Shown piece by piece: positions 17,733 to 26,585 of a stretch of 47,691 nt of DNA (its first letter is position 1; each line of letters begins with the position of its first letter). The notes beneath the pieces are model-generated. The model made no database searches. It was not told the DNA's origin and saw only the letters and a list, made by a program, of their open reading frames with translations. Position numbers and translations under genes: made by a program. Origin of the DNA: JAYFRC01 sp034926415 (GTDB taxonomy: Bacteria > Bacillota > Clostridia > Oscillospirales > Oscillospiraceae); contig JAYFRC010000056.1 in NCBI GenBank assembly GCA_034926415.1, positions 1-47,691 on the forward strand, in the 5' to 3' direction.

Positions 17733-19110
17733 TGTTCCTCGCCTCGATAAATTTTTCTATAACGCCTATCTGACGCTCCGTCTCGCTTTTTGCGGGTCCT
17801 CCGAAGCTGCGGCGTGTCTGCACGCAGTTTTCCATGTTCAGCGCGTCGTACACGTCACCCTCAAACAGAGGCGAAACCTTTTTGAATTCCCCGATGGAAA
17901 GCTCCTCCAGAGTTTTTCCATTTTCCTGACAGTAATAAACAAGATTGCCTACGGCGGTGTACGCGTCGCGGAAAGGCATACCCTTTTTCGTCAGATAATC
18001 GGCGCAGTCGGTGGCGTTGATAAATCCGTGTCCGGCAGCCGCGCGCATATTTTCCTTGTTTACGGTCATTGTGTCAATCATAGCCGCGAACACCGGCACG
18101 CACATCTTAACGGTGTCCACCGCGTCGAACACGGGTTCCTTGTCCTCCTGCATATCCTTGTTGTACGCCAGCGGCAGCGACTTCATCGCACTCAGCAGAC
18201 TCATCAGGTCGCCGTAAACGCGGCCGGTCTTGCCGCGCACCAGCTCCGACACATCGGGGTTCTTTTTCTGGGGCATGATGGACGAGCCTGTCGAATACGC
18301 GTCGTCGAGCGTGACGAACCTGAACTCCCAGCTGCACCAGAGTATCGTCTCCTCCGCAAAGCGCGAGAGGTGCATCATGAGTATCGACATATCAGAAAGA
18401 AACTCAAGCGCGTAGTCGCGATCGGAAACTCCGTCGAGGCTGTTGTCCATCGGTTTTCTGAATCCGAGCGCCTCCGCTGTCGCGAAGCGGTCTATGGGAT
18501 ACGTCGTCCCCGCGAGAGCGCCGGAGCCGAGCGGGCACTCGTCCATACGCTCTGTGCAATCCTCAAGCCGCGTCACGTCGCGGCAGAGCATATTTGCGTA
18601 AGCCAGCAGGTGCTGCGCGAAGGTTATCGGCTGCGCGCGCTGAAGATGCGTGTAGCCGGGAAACACGGTGTCGGTGTGCAGCTTTGCCTGCTTTACGAGC
18701 ACTTTCTGGAAATCGAGCAGCTCGCCGCGTATCTCCGCAATCTCACGCTTTAAGTACAGTCTGAAATCCACAGCCACCTGGTCGTTGCGGCTGCGCGCGG
18801 TGTGGAGGCGCTTGCCTGCATCGCCTATGCGCTGCGTCAGTATCGCCTCTATATTCATGTGTATGTCCTCGTTGTCCGCGGAAAATTCTATCTTCCCGGC
18901 CTCTATGTCAGCGAGAATGGTTTTAAGCTCCGCGACGATCTTTTCCGCGTCGGCGGGCGCAATAATGCCCTGTTTTCCGAGCATCGACGCGTGGGCGATG
19001 CTCCCCTCGATATCCTCGCGGTACATGCGCGCGTCGAAGGAAATTGAGGAATTGAAATCGTTGACGAGCGCATCAGTCTCCTTGCGGAAACGCCCTGACC
19101 ATAGCTTCAT
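17725..19110 (-). CDS. argH: Argininosuccinate lyase
   Basis: ArgH cleaves argininosuccinate to arginine and fumarate. The fumarase-superfamily signature G-S-S-I-M-P-Q-K-K-N-P lies near residue 280, T-A-R-S-R-N-D-Q near 110 and the catalytic H in G-Y-T-H-L-Q-R-A-Q-P near 160. The start at 19110 (M-K-L-W-S-G-R-F) is fixed by the conserved N terminus and a GAGGA site. The frame is open further upstream without support. At 461 residues it has the usual size. The 74-base gap after argG holds a strong hairpin. Confidence 0.97.
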   Translation of the reverse strand: MKLWSGRFRKETDALVNDFNSSISFDARMYREDIEGSIAHASMLGKQGIIAPADAEKIVAELKTILADIEAGKIEFSADNEDIHMNIEAILTQRIGDAGKRLHTARSRNDQVAVDFRLYLKREIAEIRGELLDFQKVLVKQAKLHTDTVFPGYTHLQRAQPITFAQHLLAYANMLCRDVTRLEDCTERMDECPLGSGALAGTTYPIDRFATAEALGFRKPMDNSLDGVSDRDYALEFLSDMSILMMHLSRFAEETILWCSWEFRFVTLDDAYSTGSSIMPQKKNPDVSELVRGKTGRVYGDLMSLLSAMKSLPLAYNKDMQEDKEPVFDAVDTVKMCVPVFAAMIDTMTVNKENMRAAAGHGFINATDCADYLTKKGMPFRDAYTAVGNLVYYCQENGKTLEELSIGEFKKVSPLFEGDVYDALNMENCVQTRRSFGGPAKSETERQIGVIEKFIEARNNE

Positions 19111-19145
19111 GGGTTTCGTCCTCTCAAATGTAGTTGAATAAAATT

Positions 19146-19181
19146 GGAAGGCGGAGAAAATATGATTGTCTCCGCCTTTCC
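19146..19181 (-). terminator. Hairpin between argG and argH
   Basis: GGAAAGGCGGAGA and its near-perfect complement (19146-19181) form a strong stem on the minus-strand transcript, followed by AATTTTATT. It looks like an imperfect terminator and could reduce read-through from argG into argHCJBDF or protect the argG mRNA end. Confidence 0.6.
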
Positions 19182-19184
19182 AAA

Positions 19185-20486
<1,302 letters not shown>

Positions 20487-20532
20487 ATCAACGGCCTCCG
20501 TATGCTGAATAGTGTTTTAATACATTAGGGTA

Positions 20533-20560
20533 ATTATACTACTTTTGAATGAATATGCAA
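20533..20560 (-). promoter_or_regulatory. Promoter of the arg operon
   Basis: On the minus strand TTGCAT (20555-20560) and TATAAT (20533-20538) are 16 bases apart. The leader to the argG ATG is about 40 bases. The ARG box at 20546-20559 covers the spacer and most of the -35 element, as expected for repression by arginine-bound ArgR. Confidence 0.7.
20546..20559. promoter_or_regulatory. ARG box 1 (ArgR operator) at the argG promoter
   Basis: TGAAT-GAAT-ATGCA fits the ArgR/AhrC half-site design TGAAT-N4-ATTCA with one mismatch in the right arm. It lies on the argG promoter. Confidence 0.65.
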
Positions 20561-20604
20561 TTGCTATTTTGCCATTTTTCACTTGTATCGTGCGTATTGC
20601 TTTG

Positions 20605-20632
20605 TTGTTTTTGATGCGAATCAATGTATATT
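20605..20632 (+). promoter_or_regulatory. Possible promoter of the DUF1540 gene
   Basis: TTGTTT (20605-20610) and TATATT (20627-20632) are 16 bases apart on the plus strand. They would start transcription near 20640, just before ARG box 2. The match is moderate. Confidence 0.35.
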
Positions 20633-20645
20633 TTATTGAATACAA

Positions 20646-20659
20646 TGTATAAAAATGCA
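20646..20659. promoter_or_regulatory. ARG box 2, 100 bases from box 1
   Basis: TGTAT-AAAA-ATGCA keeps the two half-sites of the ARG box with one change in each arm and an AT spacer. It starts exactly 100 bases from box 1 and could serve as the upstream site for a looped ArgR hexamer or act on the divergent DUF1540 gene. Confidence 0.5.
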
Positions 20660-20755
20660 TGAATAATTTTTCCTGCGCGGAGCAAAATAAATGGCGGAGA
20701 GAGCATAATTTACCACCCTCTCGAAAATCAAAACAATTTCAAGGAGGAACATCTT

Positions 20756-20935
20756 ATGTCTGAGAACAGCTACGGCTGCGCCCCCAACAAGGCGATCCGG
20801 TGCAATGTCAAGCAGTGCGCCAACCATTGCGAAGGCCAGGACTTCTGTGGCCTGAACAGCATTACCGTCGCTACCCATGAGTCCAACCCCACAGAGGTCA
20901 AGTGCACCGACTGCGAGAACTTTAAGCTGAGCTGA
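20756..20935 (+). CDS. DUF1540-family cysteine-rich miniprotein
   Basis: This 59-residue protein has paired cysteines in the DUF1540 pattern (C-N-V-K-Q-C near 16-21, C near 25 and 31, and a C-terminal C-T-D-C near 50-53). That suggests a small metal-binding fold, probably zinc. A strong AAGGAGG site lies 8 bases before the ATG. The codons are unusually rich in C- and G-ending choices typical of highly expressed genes. The function of the family is not established. It is followed by two overlapping hairpins. Confidence 0.85.
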   Translation: MSENSYGCAPNKAIRCNVKQCANHCEGQDFCGLNSITVATHESNPTEVKCTDCENFKLS

Positions 20936-20954
20936 GCTTTTTCCAACGGGACGC

Positions 20955-20996
20955 GGCGTCCGGCGTCGGACGCCGTACATATATTATTACGGCGTC
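20955..20996 (+). terminator. Two mutually exclusive hairpins after the DUF1540 gene
   Basis: GGCGTCCG (20955-20962) pairs with CGGACGCC (20967-20974), while GACGCCGT (20969-20976) pairs with ACGGCGTC (20989-20996). The shared segment means only one can form at a time. The T-run after them is weak, so this may be a terminator, a processing signal or a small switch before the permease genes. Confidence 0.45.
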
Positions 20997-21013
20997 TTTG
21001 GAGGAACGGCAAC

Positions 21014-21367
21014 ATGGACAACAAAATGAAATGCCGCCTAGCCGGGGGCGCGGCTGGACTTGTAAACGGTATGTTCGGAGGCGGAGGCGGAATGGTGCTC
21101 GTCCCTCTGCTGATGCACCGCGTCCGCATCAGTGAAAAGGAAACGTTTGCGACTTCCGTCGCGGTCATACTTCCGATATGCGCCGTTTCGCTTTTCGCGC
21201 ACATGATGCACAGCGGCTTTATCTTTATCGAGGCGCTTCCGTATATGGCCGGCGGCGCGGCAGGCGGGCTGCTCGGCGGAAAACTTTTTGAAAAGGTCGA
21301 CGCGCTGTGGCTTCGGCGTGTGTTCGGTGCGTTCGTGCTGTACGCGGCTGTACGATACCTAATATGA
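21014..21367 (+). CDS. TauE/SafE-family permease, half-size protein 1
   Basis: This 117-residue protein has four predicted membrane helices and the family motif G-x-x-N-G-M-F-G-G-G-G-G-M near residues 16-28. TauE/SafE (TSUP) proteins export organosulfur or sulfite-like anions and are normally about 250 residues with two such repeats. Here only one repeat is present and the stop overlaps the start of the second half by four bases. The two products probably pair as a heteromer. The substrate is unknown. Confidence 0.85.
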   Translation: MDNKMKCRLAGGAAGLVNGMFGGGGGMVLVPLLMHRVRISEKETFATSVAVILPICAVSLFAHMMHSGFIFIEALPYMAGGAAGGLLGGKLFEKVDALWLRRVFGAFVLYAAVRYLI

Positions 21368-21732
21368 CCGAGTGGATAATACCCGCGCTCGTCGGCTTCG
21401 CGACCGGGATACTGTCCTCCTTCGGCGTGGGCGGCGGCACGCTGCTGCTGCTCATAATGACGCTGTTTCTCGGCCTGGACTACGCCGCGGCACAGACGAT
21501 AAACCTCATGTATTTTCTCCCGACCGCTGCGCTGTCGCTTGTGCTGCACAGAAAAAACGGCTACGTCAGCGCGCCTGTCGCAAAGGTCTGCATTCCGTGG
21601 GGCGTTGCCTTCGCGGTGGGCGGAACTTTTCTCGCAGCGGCGGCCGACGTGTGGCTGCTGAAAAAGCTGTTCGGCGCGTTCCTCGTTTACGCCGGACTGT
21701 CGCTCATATTCTCAAAAAAGCGCAGGGGATAA
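21364..21732 (+). CDS. TauE/SafE-family permease, half-size protein 2
   Basis: This 122-residue protein is the second repeat of the same family, with F-G-V-G-G-G-T near residues 20-26, four hydrophobic helices and a basic end (S-K-K-R-R-G). The ATG at 21364 overlaps the preceding stop, giving translational coupling and a 1:1 ratio. The stop codon lies inside the terminator hairpin at 21719-21747. Either this is the ancestral half-size state or a split of a full permease. Confidence 0.85.
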   Translation: MTEWIIPALVGFATGILSSFGVGGGTLLLLIMTLFLGLDYAAAQTINLMYFLPTAALSLVLHRKNGYVSAPVAKVCIPWGVAFAVGGTFLAAAADVWLLKKLFGAFLVYAGLSLIFSKKRRG

Positions 21733-21747
21733 ACCCCGCGCTTTTTT
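21719..21747 (+). terminator. Terminator of the TauE/SafE pair
   Basis: GCGC-A-GGGG pairs with CCCC-GCGC with one bulged A, followed by a run of T. The stem includes the stop codon of the second permease gene. Confidence 0.8.
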
Positions 21748-21754
21748 ATATTTC

Positions 21755-21783
21755 TTGCGGCGGAGCTTAAACCATACTATAAT
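21755..21783 (+). promoter_or_regulatory. Promoter of the flavoprotein gene
   Basis: TTGCGG (21755-21760) and a perfect TATAAT (21778-21783) are 17 bases apart. The start near 21790 leaves about 35 bases to the ATG at 21825. Confidence 0.65.
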
Positions 21784-21824
21784 GCTATTATAATAGTCGT
21801 AAAATGTTGAAAGGACGCGGAAAT

Positions 21825-23408
21825 ATGCTGCATATCGATGGCATACGCCTCTCGCCAGACGAGAGTGAAGGCCTGCTTGTCTCCAGAGCCTCGGAAAGAC
21901 TGCGCGTGCCGCAGGGCGCGATAGAGCTTCTGAACATAACACGCAAATCGGTCGATGCCCGTGAGGACGTGCGGATAACATACTCCGTCAACGTGAAAGT
22001 CAAATCCGAAAATAAAATATTATCCCGCGTCCGCTCGCAGAGCGTCACTCTCGCGGATAAGAAAAAATACTCGCCACCATCCTCTTCGCCCGCGTTCGCC
22101 AACCCTCCGATAGTCGTCGGAGCGGGCCCCGCCGGGCTCTTCTGCGCGCTGACGCTGGCGAAGGCCGGCGCGAAACCGATACTTCTGGAGCGCGGGCAGA
22201 GCGTCGAGCAGCGGCGCGAGGACGTTGCGTTTTTCTGGAAGACTGGTCTCCTCAGTAAAAGCTCCAATGTCCAGTTCGGCGAGGGCGGAGCCGGCACGTT
22301 TTCGGATGGCAAGCTCAACACCGGCACGCATGATCCGCGCAACCGCTATATACTCGAGCAGCTCGTTTTCCACGGCGCGCCGCCAGAAATACTCATCGAC
22401 GCCAAACCGCACATAGGAACAGACAAGCTGTTCGGCGTGCTGCAGAATATCCGCGCCGACCTGACAGCCTCCGGCTGCGACATACGCTATGGCGCGCAGC
22501 TTGATAATCTCGATATACAAGACGGAAAAATATGCGGCGCAGGCGTGCTTTCCTGCTGCGCAGGCGGAGCGATTCCGACCGAAAACGTCGTTCTCGCCGT
22601 GGGGCACAGCGCGCGCGACACGTTTGAAATGCTGTATCGGCTCGGCGTTCCCATGGAGCGAAAGCCCTTCGCTGTCGGCGTGCGTATCGAGCATCTTCAG
22701 CGTGACATCGACATGGCGCAATACAAAAAATACGCCGGACACCCCGCGCTCCCCGTATCGTCGTACAAGCTCTCCTGCCACCTCGGCAGCGGGCGAAGCG
22801 CGTTTTCGTTCTGCGTCTGCCCCGGCGGGCAGGTCGTCGCCGCCGCGTCCGAGGACGGACGGCTCGTTACGAACGGCATGAGCGATTACGCGCGCTCCGG
22901 AGAAAATATAAACGGCGGACTGCTCGTCGGAATCAGGCCGGAGGACTTCGGCTCGGACTCGCCGCTTGCGGGCGTCGAGTTCCAGCGCCGGCTCGAGGAA
23001 GCGGCATTCCGTCTCGGCGGCGGCGGCTTCGCGGCTCCTGCGCAGCGCGTCGGGGATTTCCTCGCCGGGCGTCCGTCTCAAGGCGCGGGAAAAGTCGTTC
23101 CGACATACCGCCCCGCCGTCCACTGGACGGATTTGCACGAATGCCTTCCGGACTTTATCTGCGATGCGATCGCCGGCGCGCTTCCGATTTTCAACGAGCG
23201 AATAGCCGGATTTTTAGACGGCGACGCGGTGCTTACCGCGGTCGAGACGCGCTCGTCCTCTCCAGTGCGTATAATCCGCGACGAGACCTTCCAGTCTCCG
23301 GTTCGCGGGCTGTACCCCTGTGGCGAGGGCGCGGGCTACGCTGGCGGGATAATGTCCGCTGCGGCGGACGGCATACGCTGTGCAGAACGGATACTTGAAG
23401 GGAACTGA
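21825..23408 (+). CDS. FAD-dependent oxidoreductase of the COG2509 type
   Basis: This is a predicted NAD(P)/FAD-dependent dehydrogenase of unknown substrate. An N-terminal domain of about 95 residues precedes the FAD-binding Rossmann motif G-A-G-P-A-G-L near residues 102-108. The hallmark Q-F-G-E-G-G-A-G-T-F-S-D-G-K-L follows near 150, and the C-terminal C-G-E-G-A-G-Y-A-G-G-I segment binds the flavin. I chose the ATG at 21825 because AAAGGA lies upstream of it. A second in-frame ATG at 21804 lacks a site. It is 527 residues long. A 6-base gap to the next gene suggests one transcript. Confidence 0.9.
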   Translation: MLHIDGIRLSPDESEGLLVSRASERLRVPQGAIELLNITRKSVDAREDVRITYSVNVKVKSENKILSRVRSQSVTLADKKKYSPPSSSPAFANPPIVVGAGPAGLFCALTLAKAGAKPILLERGQSVEQRREDVAFFWKTGLLSKSSNVQFGEGGAGTFSDGKLNTGTHDPRNRYILEQLVFHGAPPEILIDAKPHIGTDKLFGVLQNIRADLTASGCDIRYGAQLDNLDIQDGKICGAGVLSCCAGGAIPTENVVLAVGHSARDTFEMLYRLGVPMERKPFAVGVRIEHLQRDIDMAQYKKYAGHPALPVSSYKLSCHLGSGRSAFSFCVCPGGQVVAAASEDGRLVTNGMSDYARSGENINGGLLVGIRPEDFGSDSPLAGVEFQRRLEEAAFRLGGGGFAAPAQRVGDFLAGRPSQGAGKVVPTYRPAVHWTDLHECLPDFICDAIAGALPIFNERIAGFLDGDAVLTAVETRSSSPVRIIRDETFQSPVRGLYPCGEGAGYAGGIMSAAADGIRCAERILEGN

Positions 23409-23414
23409 CAAAAA

Positions 23415-24383
23415 ATGGAAAATTCTCTCGGGATCATGGCCGATTTTTTGACTGCTGAACACAAAAAGAAGATAGAGGCCGCCGCTTCGGAGTATGGATT
23501 GAAGATACACTATTTTACTAGCGACGCCGACATTGCGGCGAGGATCGGCGAATGTGAAATACTCTACGGCTACATCCCCGCGGAGCTTCTGTGCGAGGCA
23601 AAATCGCTCAAATGGCACGCCTGCGCCAGCGCAGGCGTGGACGCTTACTGCGCTCCATACATATACGCAAGCAGGGACGTTCTTTTAACAAACTCCGCAG
23701 GAGCCTACGGCATAACCATCTCCGAGCACATAATCATGACGCTGCTGATGCTTTTGCGGCGCATGCCGGAATACCGTGCGGTTACCGATGCGCGCGGTTG
23801 GCGCAATATCGGGCGCATACGCTCGATATACGGGAGCACGCTGACCGTCGTCGGCACAGGCAATATCGGAACCTCCTTCGCGGAGCGCGCCAAGGCTCTC
23901 GGCGCGGCCTGCATACGCGGCGTGCGGCGGGCAGACAGGCCGCTTCCCAGCTGCTTCGACGAAAGCTACCTGACAGCCGACCTCGATTTTGCGCTCGTCG
24001 GCGCCGACGCGGTCGTTCTCTGCGTTCCAGGGACGAAGGAGACATCGGACCTCATGTCCGAAAAGCGCATCGCTCTTCTCGGCGAAAACGCCGTGCTCGT
24101 AAACGTCGGGCGCGGCAGCGCTGTCGACGAGGATGCGCTCGCAGCGGCGCTGAACTCGAAAAGGCTCGGCGGCGCCGCTCTCGACGTCACGGCGGTCGAG
24201 CCTCTTCCCCCGTCAAGCCCGCTCTGGACCGCGCGCAACTGCATAATAACGCCGCACGTCTCCGGCAACATGTCGCTCGGCGTCACCTGCGACATAGACG
24301 TAGATATGTTCTGCGAAAATCTCGGACGATACTGCCGCGGCGAGACGCTCGCGCATCTCGTTGACCGTTCTGCGGGATATTGA
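23415..24383 (+). CDS. D-isomer-specific 2-hydroxyacid dehydrogenase
   Basis: This family interconverts 2-keto acids and D-2-hydroxyacids with NAD(H). The NAD-binding motif G-T-G-N-I-G-T-S lies near residue 149. The substrate arginine sits in V-N-V-G-R-G-S, the glutamate in A-V-E-P-L-P, and the catalytic histidine in I-T-P-H-V-S-G. The 322 residues are the usual size. It is cotranscribed with the flavoprotein gene. The specific substrate (D-lactate, glycerate, phosphoglycerate or others) cannot be assigned. Confidence 0.92.
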   Translation: MENSLGIMADFLTAEHKKKIEAAASEYGLKIHYFTSDADIAARIGECEILYGYIPAELLCEAKSLKWHACASAGVDAYCAPYIYASRDVLLTNSAGAYGITISEHIIMTLLMLLRRMPEYRAVTDARGWRNIGRIRSIYGSTLTVVGTGNIGTSFAERAKALGAACIRGVRRADRPLPSCFDESYLTADLDFALVGADAVVLCVPGTKETSDLMSEKRIALLGENAVLVNVGRGSAVDEDALAAALNSKRLGGAALDVTAVEPLPPSSPLWTARNCIITPHVSGNMSLGVTCDIDVDMFCENLGRYCRGETLAHLVDRSAGY

Positions 24384-24449
24384 CTTTGTCGTTTTTGCAA
24401 TAGTTTTGTTTGTCTGGACATGATATAAAAATATAAAGGAGGCATTTTC

Positions 24450-24809
24450 ATGGATCTTAAGGAAATAATGAACCAGAAGAATTTCGTCGTCGTCGGAGAT
24501 ACAACAAACAGTGAAAAATACGCGGCCAAGATAAAGAATGGACTTGCCGAAAAGGGCTATACCGCTTACGGCGTCGGCAAGGAGCTCGCCTCCATAAACG
24601 ACGTGCCGGGCGATATAGACATAATCGATCTGTGCATACGCGCGGACAAAGGTCTTGAACTGGTGAAGGAAAACAAGAAGATGTTCAAATGCGTCGTCAT
24701 CCAGCCCGGCGCCGAAAGCCCCGAGCTGCTCGACTGGCTTTCCAAAAACTCCGTGCCTTATATCCAGGGCTGCCTGCTCGTTGGAATGAGCCTGTATTCG
24801 AGGAAATAA
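24450..24809 (+). CDS. CoA-binding domain protein (pfam13380 type)
   Basis: This is a 119-residue stand-alone CoA-binding Rossmann domain, related to the N-terminal domain of succinyl-CoA synthetase alpha. The nucleotide loop V-V-G-D-T-T-N-S near residue 14 and the C-terminal C-V-V-I-Q-P-G-A-E-S-P segment are typical. An AAAGGAGG site lies 7 bases upstream. It is separated by 66 bases from the dehydrogenase and followed by a strong hairpin. The function is unknown beyond probable CoA or acyl-CoA binding. Confidence 0.88.
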   Translation: MDLKEIMNQKNFVVVGDTTNSEKYAAKIKNGLAEKGYTAYGVGKELASINDVPGDIDIIDLCIRADKGLELVKENKKMFKCVVIQPGAESPELLDWLSKNSVPYIQGCLLVGMSLYSRK

Positions 24810-24830
24810 CCGAAAAATTCCATATATAAC

Positions 24831-24865
24831 GAGCGCGGTCATTCTTTGTTTGAATGGCCGCGCTC
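24831..24865 (+). terminator. Terminator of the CoA-binding protein gene
   Basis: A 14-bp stem (24831-24844 with 24852-24865, one G-U pair) has a 7-base loop. The T-rich tail is short. Confidence 0.7.
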
Positions 24866-25233
24866 ATCTTACTTATGCGCCAAAATCCGCCCCGCAATCG
24901 GGAGCTTTGTCCAGATATCAGAATTTCAGGCGCAAAAATTGATTAATATATTTCATTTAAGAAACTTAAATTTTACAGCTTTGATATTAGGATAAAAAAT
25001 GCGGGATGCAGATGTAACAAACAGCATCTAGGTTTCGTTATAATCGCCCGGGAAGCAGTGTTGCAAAAAGCTCTGTTTCCCGGGTTTTTTATATTAAAAC
25101 GGAGAATAAAAAAATTATAAGCGAAAAACCTCTGCATATATTTTTAGTAGGCCGGGGGCAGCCTGCCGAAAAGCAATTTTATCGTTGTCTTTGCATATTA
25201 ATCAGGCGCGAAAATATGAAAGGGGAATATTAA
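24866..25233 (+). promoter_or_regulatory. Leader region before the CoA-transferase/BKACE operon
   Basis: This 368-base non-coding stretch holds, in order: a perfect inverted repeat ATTTAAG-AAA-CTTAAAT (24955-24971) that looks like an operator; a TTTACA hexamer directly after it; two alternative short stems around GATGC/GCATC (25004-25027); TATAAT at 25039-25044; and a strong terminator hairpin at 25047-25090. After it comes AT-rich sequence and a GC-rich patch near 25150. I see no recognisable riboswitch class. Confidence 0.45.
25047..25090 (+). terminator. Intrinsic terminator upstream of the CoA-transferase operon
   Basis: CCCGGGAAGCAG (25047-25058) pairs with CTGTTTCCCGGG (25073-25084), with one G-U pair, followed by six T. 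It lies 150 bases before the operon and 180 bases after the terminator of the preceding gene. It therefore probably attenuates the downstream operon rather than ending an upstream one. Confidence 0.8.
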
Positions 25234-26538
25234 ATGCCGGAAAAATATATGGATGAATACCTGCGGAAACTATGTACGGCGGAGCAGATAGCCGCGCGCA
25301 TATGCTCGGGGTATGTATGCGCGGGCGGCACTTGTCTGAGCGAGCCCGCCTCGATAACAGCCGCGCTCGGAGCGGAAATGCAAAGCGACGACAGGCGCGG
25401 AATATTACATCATCAGACCATGTCGATATATCCGTCCCCTTTTTTTGATGAAAAGCTAAAAGGACGTTACTCCGAAGTCTCCTGGTTCTCTACACCCTAT
25501 GCCAGAACTGCTTTTTCAAATTGCGCGGCCGACATAATGCCTTCTTATTACAGAGACGTCCCCGCGCTTTACGACAGGTACATAGACCTCGACGTGTTTT
25601 ACGCCGCCGTCTCGCCAATGGACGCCCACGGTTATTTCAGCTTCGGCACCACCGGCGGCGAGTGTATGGCGCTAGTGCGGAAGGCCCGGCATATTTTCCT
25701 TGAGGTGAACAAAAACATGCCACGGACGTTTGGCGACCAGCAGATACATATTTCTCAGGTCGAACTGCTGTGTGAAAGCGATGCGGCGCTGCCCGAGGCC
25801 GTCGCGGCTAAGGTAGACGACGTGAGCCGTGCCATAGGGGAGCTCATAGCCGACGAGATTCCCGACGGGGCGACGATACAGCTTGGGATAGGCTCTATTC
25901 CTTCCGCGGTGGGGGTATGTCTCAAGGGCAAAAAAGATCTCGGCATACACACGGAACTGTTTTCCGACAGCATGGTAGAGCTCATCGAGTGCGGCGCGGT
26001 AACAAATTTGCGCAAATCACTTCACCGCAGCAAAAGTATAACCACTTTCGCCTACGGCACAAAACGCGTCTACGATTATCTCAACGATAACGTCGGCGTT
26101 GAGTTCCATTCCGTAAGCTATGTGAACGACCCGGCCGTAATTGCCCAAAACGACTTTTTTATGTCCGTAAATTCCTGTATAGAAGTTGATTTGTGGGGAC
26201 AGGTAGCTTCCGAATCCATAGGGACGCGGCACTTTTCCGGCACCGGAGGTCAGACCGATTTTGTGCGCGGCGCGATTCTCTCAAAGGGCGGGCGCTCTTT
26301 CATCGGCATGCCCTCTACCGCCAAAGGCGGTGAAGTCAGCCGCATCAATCCCACCCTCAAGCGAGGGGCGATAGTATCGACAAGCAAGAACGACGTTGAC
26401 TGCATCGTCACGGAATATGGAGTGGCGCAGTTACGCGGCTGCACCGCCCGGCAACGCGCTGCAAATCTCATCGCCGTCGCGCATCCGAAATTCCGCGAAC
26501 AACTGGCGTTTGAAGCATCGAAGATTAATCTGGTTTAG
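25234..26538 (+). CDS. Acetyl-CoA hydrolase/CoA-transferase family protein
   Basis: This family (4-hydroxybutyrate CoA-transferase, succinyl-CoA:acetate and propionyl-CoA transferases) moves CoA between short acids through a glutamyl-CoA intermediate. The catalytic glutamate lies in I-H-T-E-L-F-S-D near residue 241, and the oxyanion motif Q-L-G-I-G-S-I-P near 213 is intact. The C-terminal G-T-G-G-Q-T-D-F-V-R-G segment is typical. The 434 residues are the usual size. A GGGG-rich site precedes the ATG. It leads an operon with a BKACE and an AtoE permease, so it probably activates or deactivates the imported acid as its CoA ester. The exact acid is inference. Confidence 0.9.
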   Translation: MPEKYMDEYLRKLCTAEQIAARICSGYVCAGGTCLSEPASITAALGAEMQSDDRRGILHHQTMSIYPSPFFDEKLKGRYSEVSWFSTPYARTAFSNCAADIMPSYYRDVPALYDRYIDLDVFYAAVSPMDAHGYFSFGTTGGECMALVRKARHIFLEVNKNMPRTFGDQQIHISQVELLCESDAALPEAVAAKVDDVSRAIGELIADEIPDGATIQLGIGSIPSAVGVCLKGKKDLGIHTELFSDSMVELIECGAVTNLRKSLHRSKSITTFAYGTKRVYDYLNDNVGVEFHSVSYVNDPAVIAQNDFFMSVNSCIEVDLWGQVASESIGTRHFSGTGGQTDFVRGAILSKGGRSFIGMPSTAKGGEVSRINPTLKRGAIVSTSKNDVDCIVTEYGVAQLRGCTARQRAANLIAVAHPKFREQLAFEASKINLV

Positions 26539-26585
26539 CAAATCACTATGATAAATTATCTGAAATTTCTTGAGGAGGAACACAA

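Noticed and set aside
25050..25066. A sigma-54-like element (GG followed 10 bases later by TTGCA), which would fit AtoC-style control of an ato-like operon
   Set aside because: It lies inside the perfect stem and loop of the terminator, has only about 8 of 12 consensus positions, and no sigma-54 activator gene is in the window.
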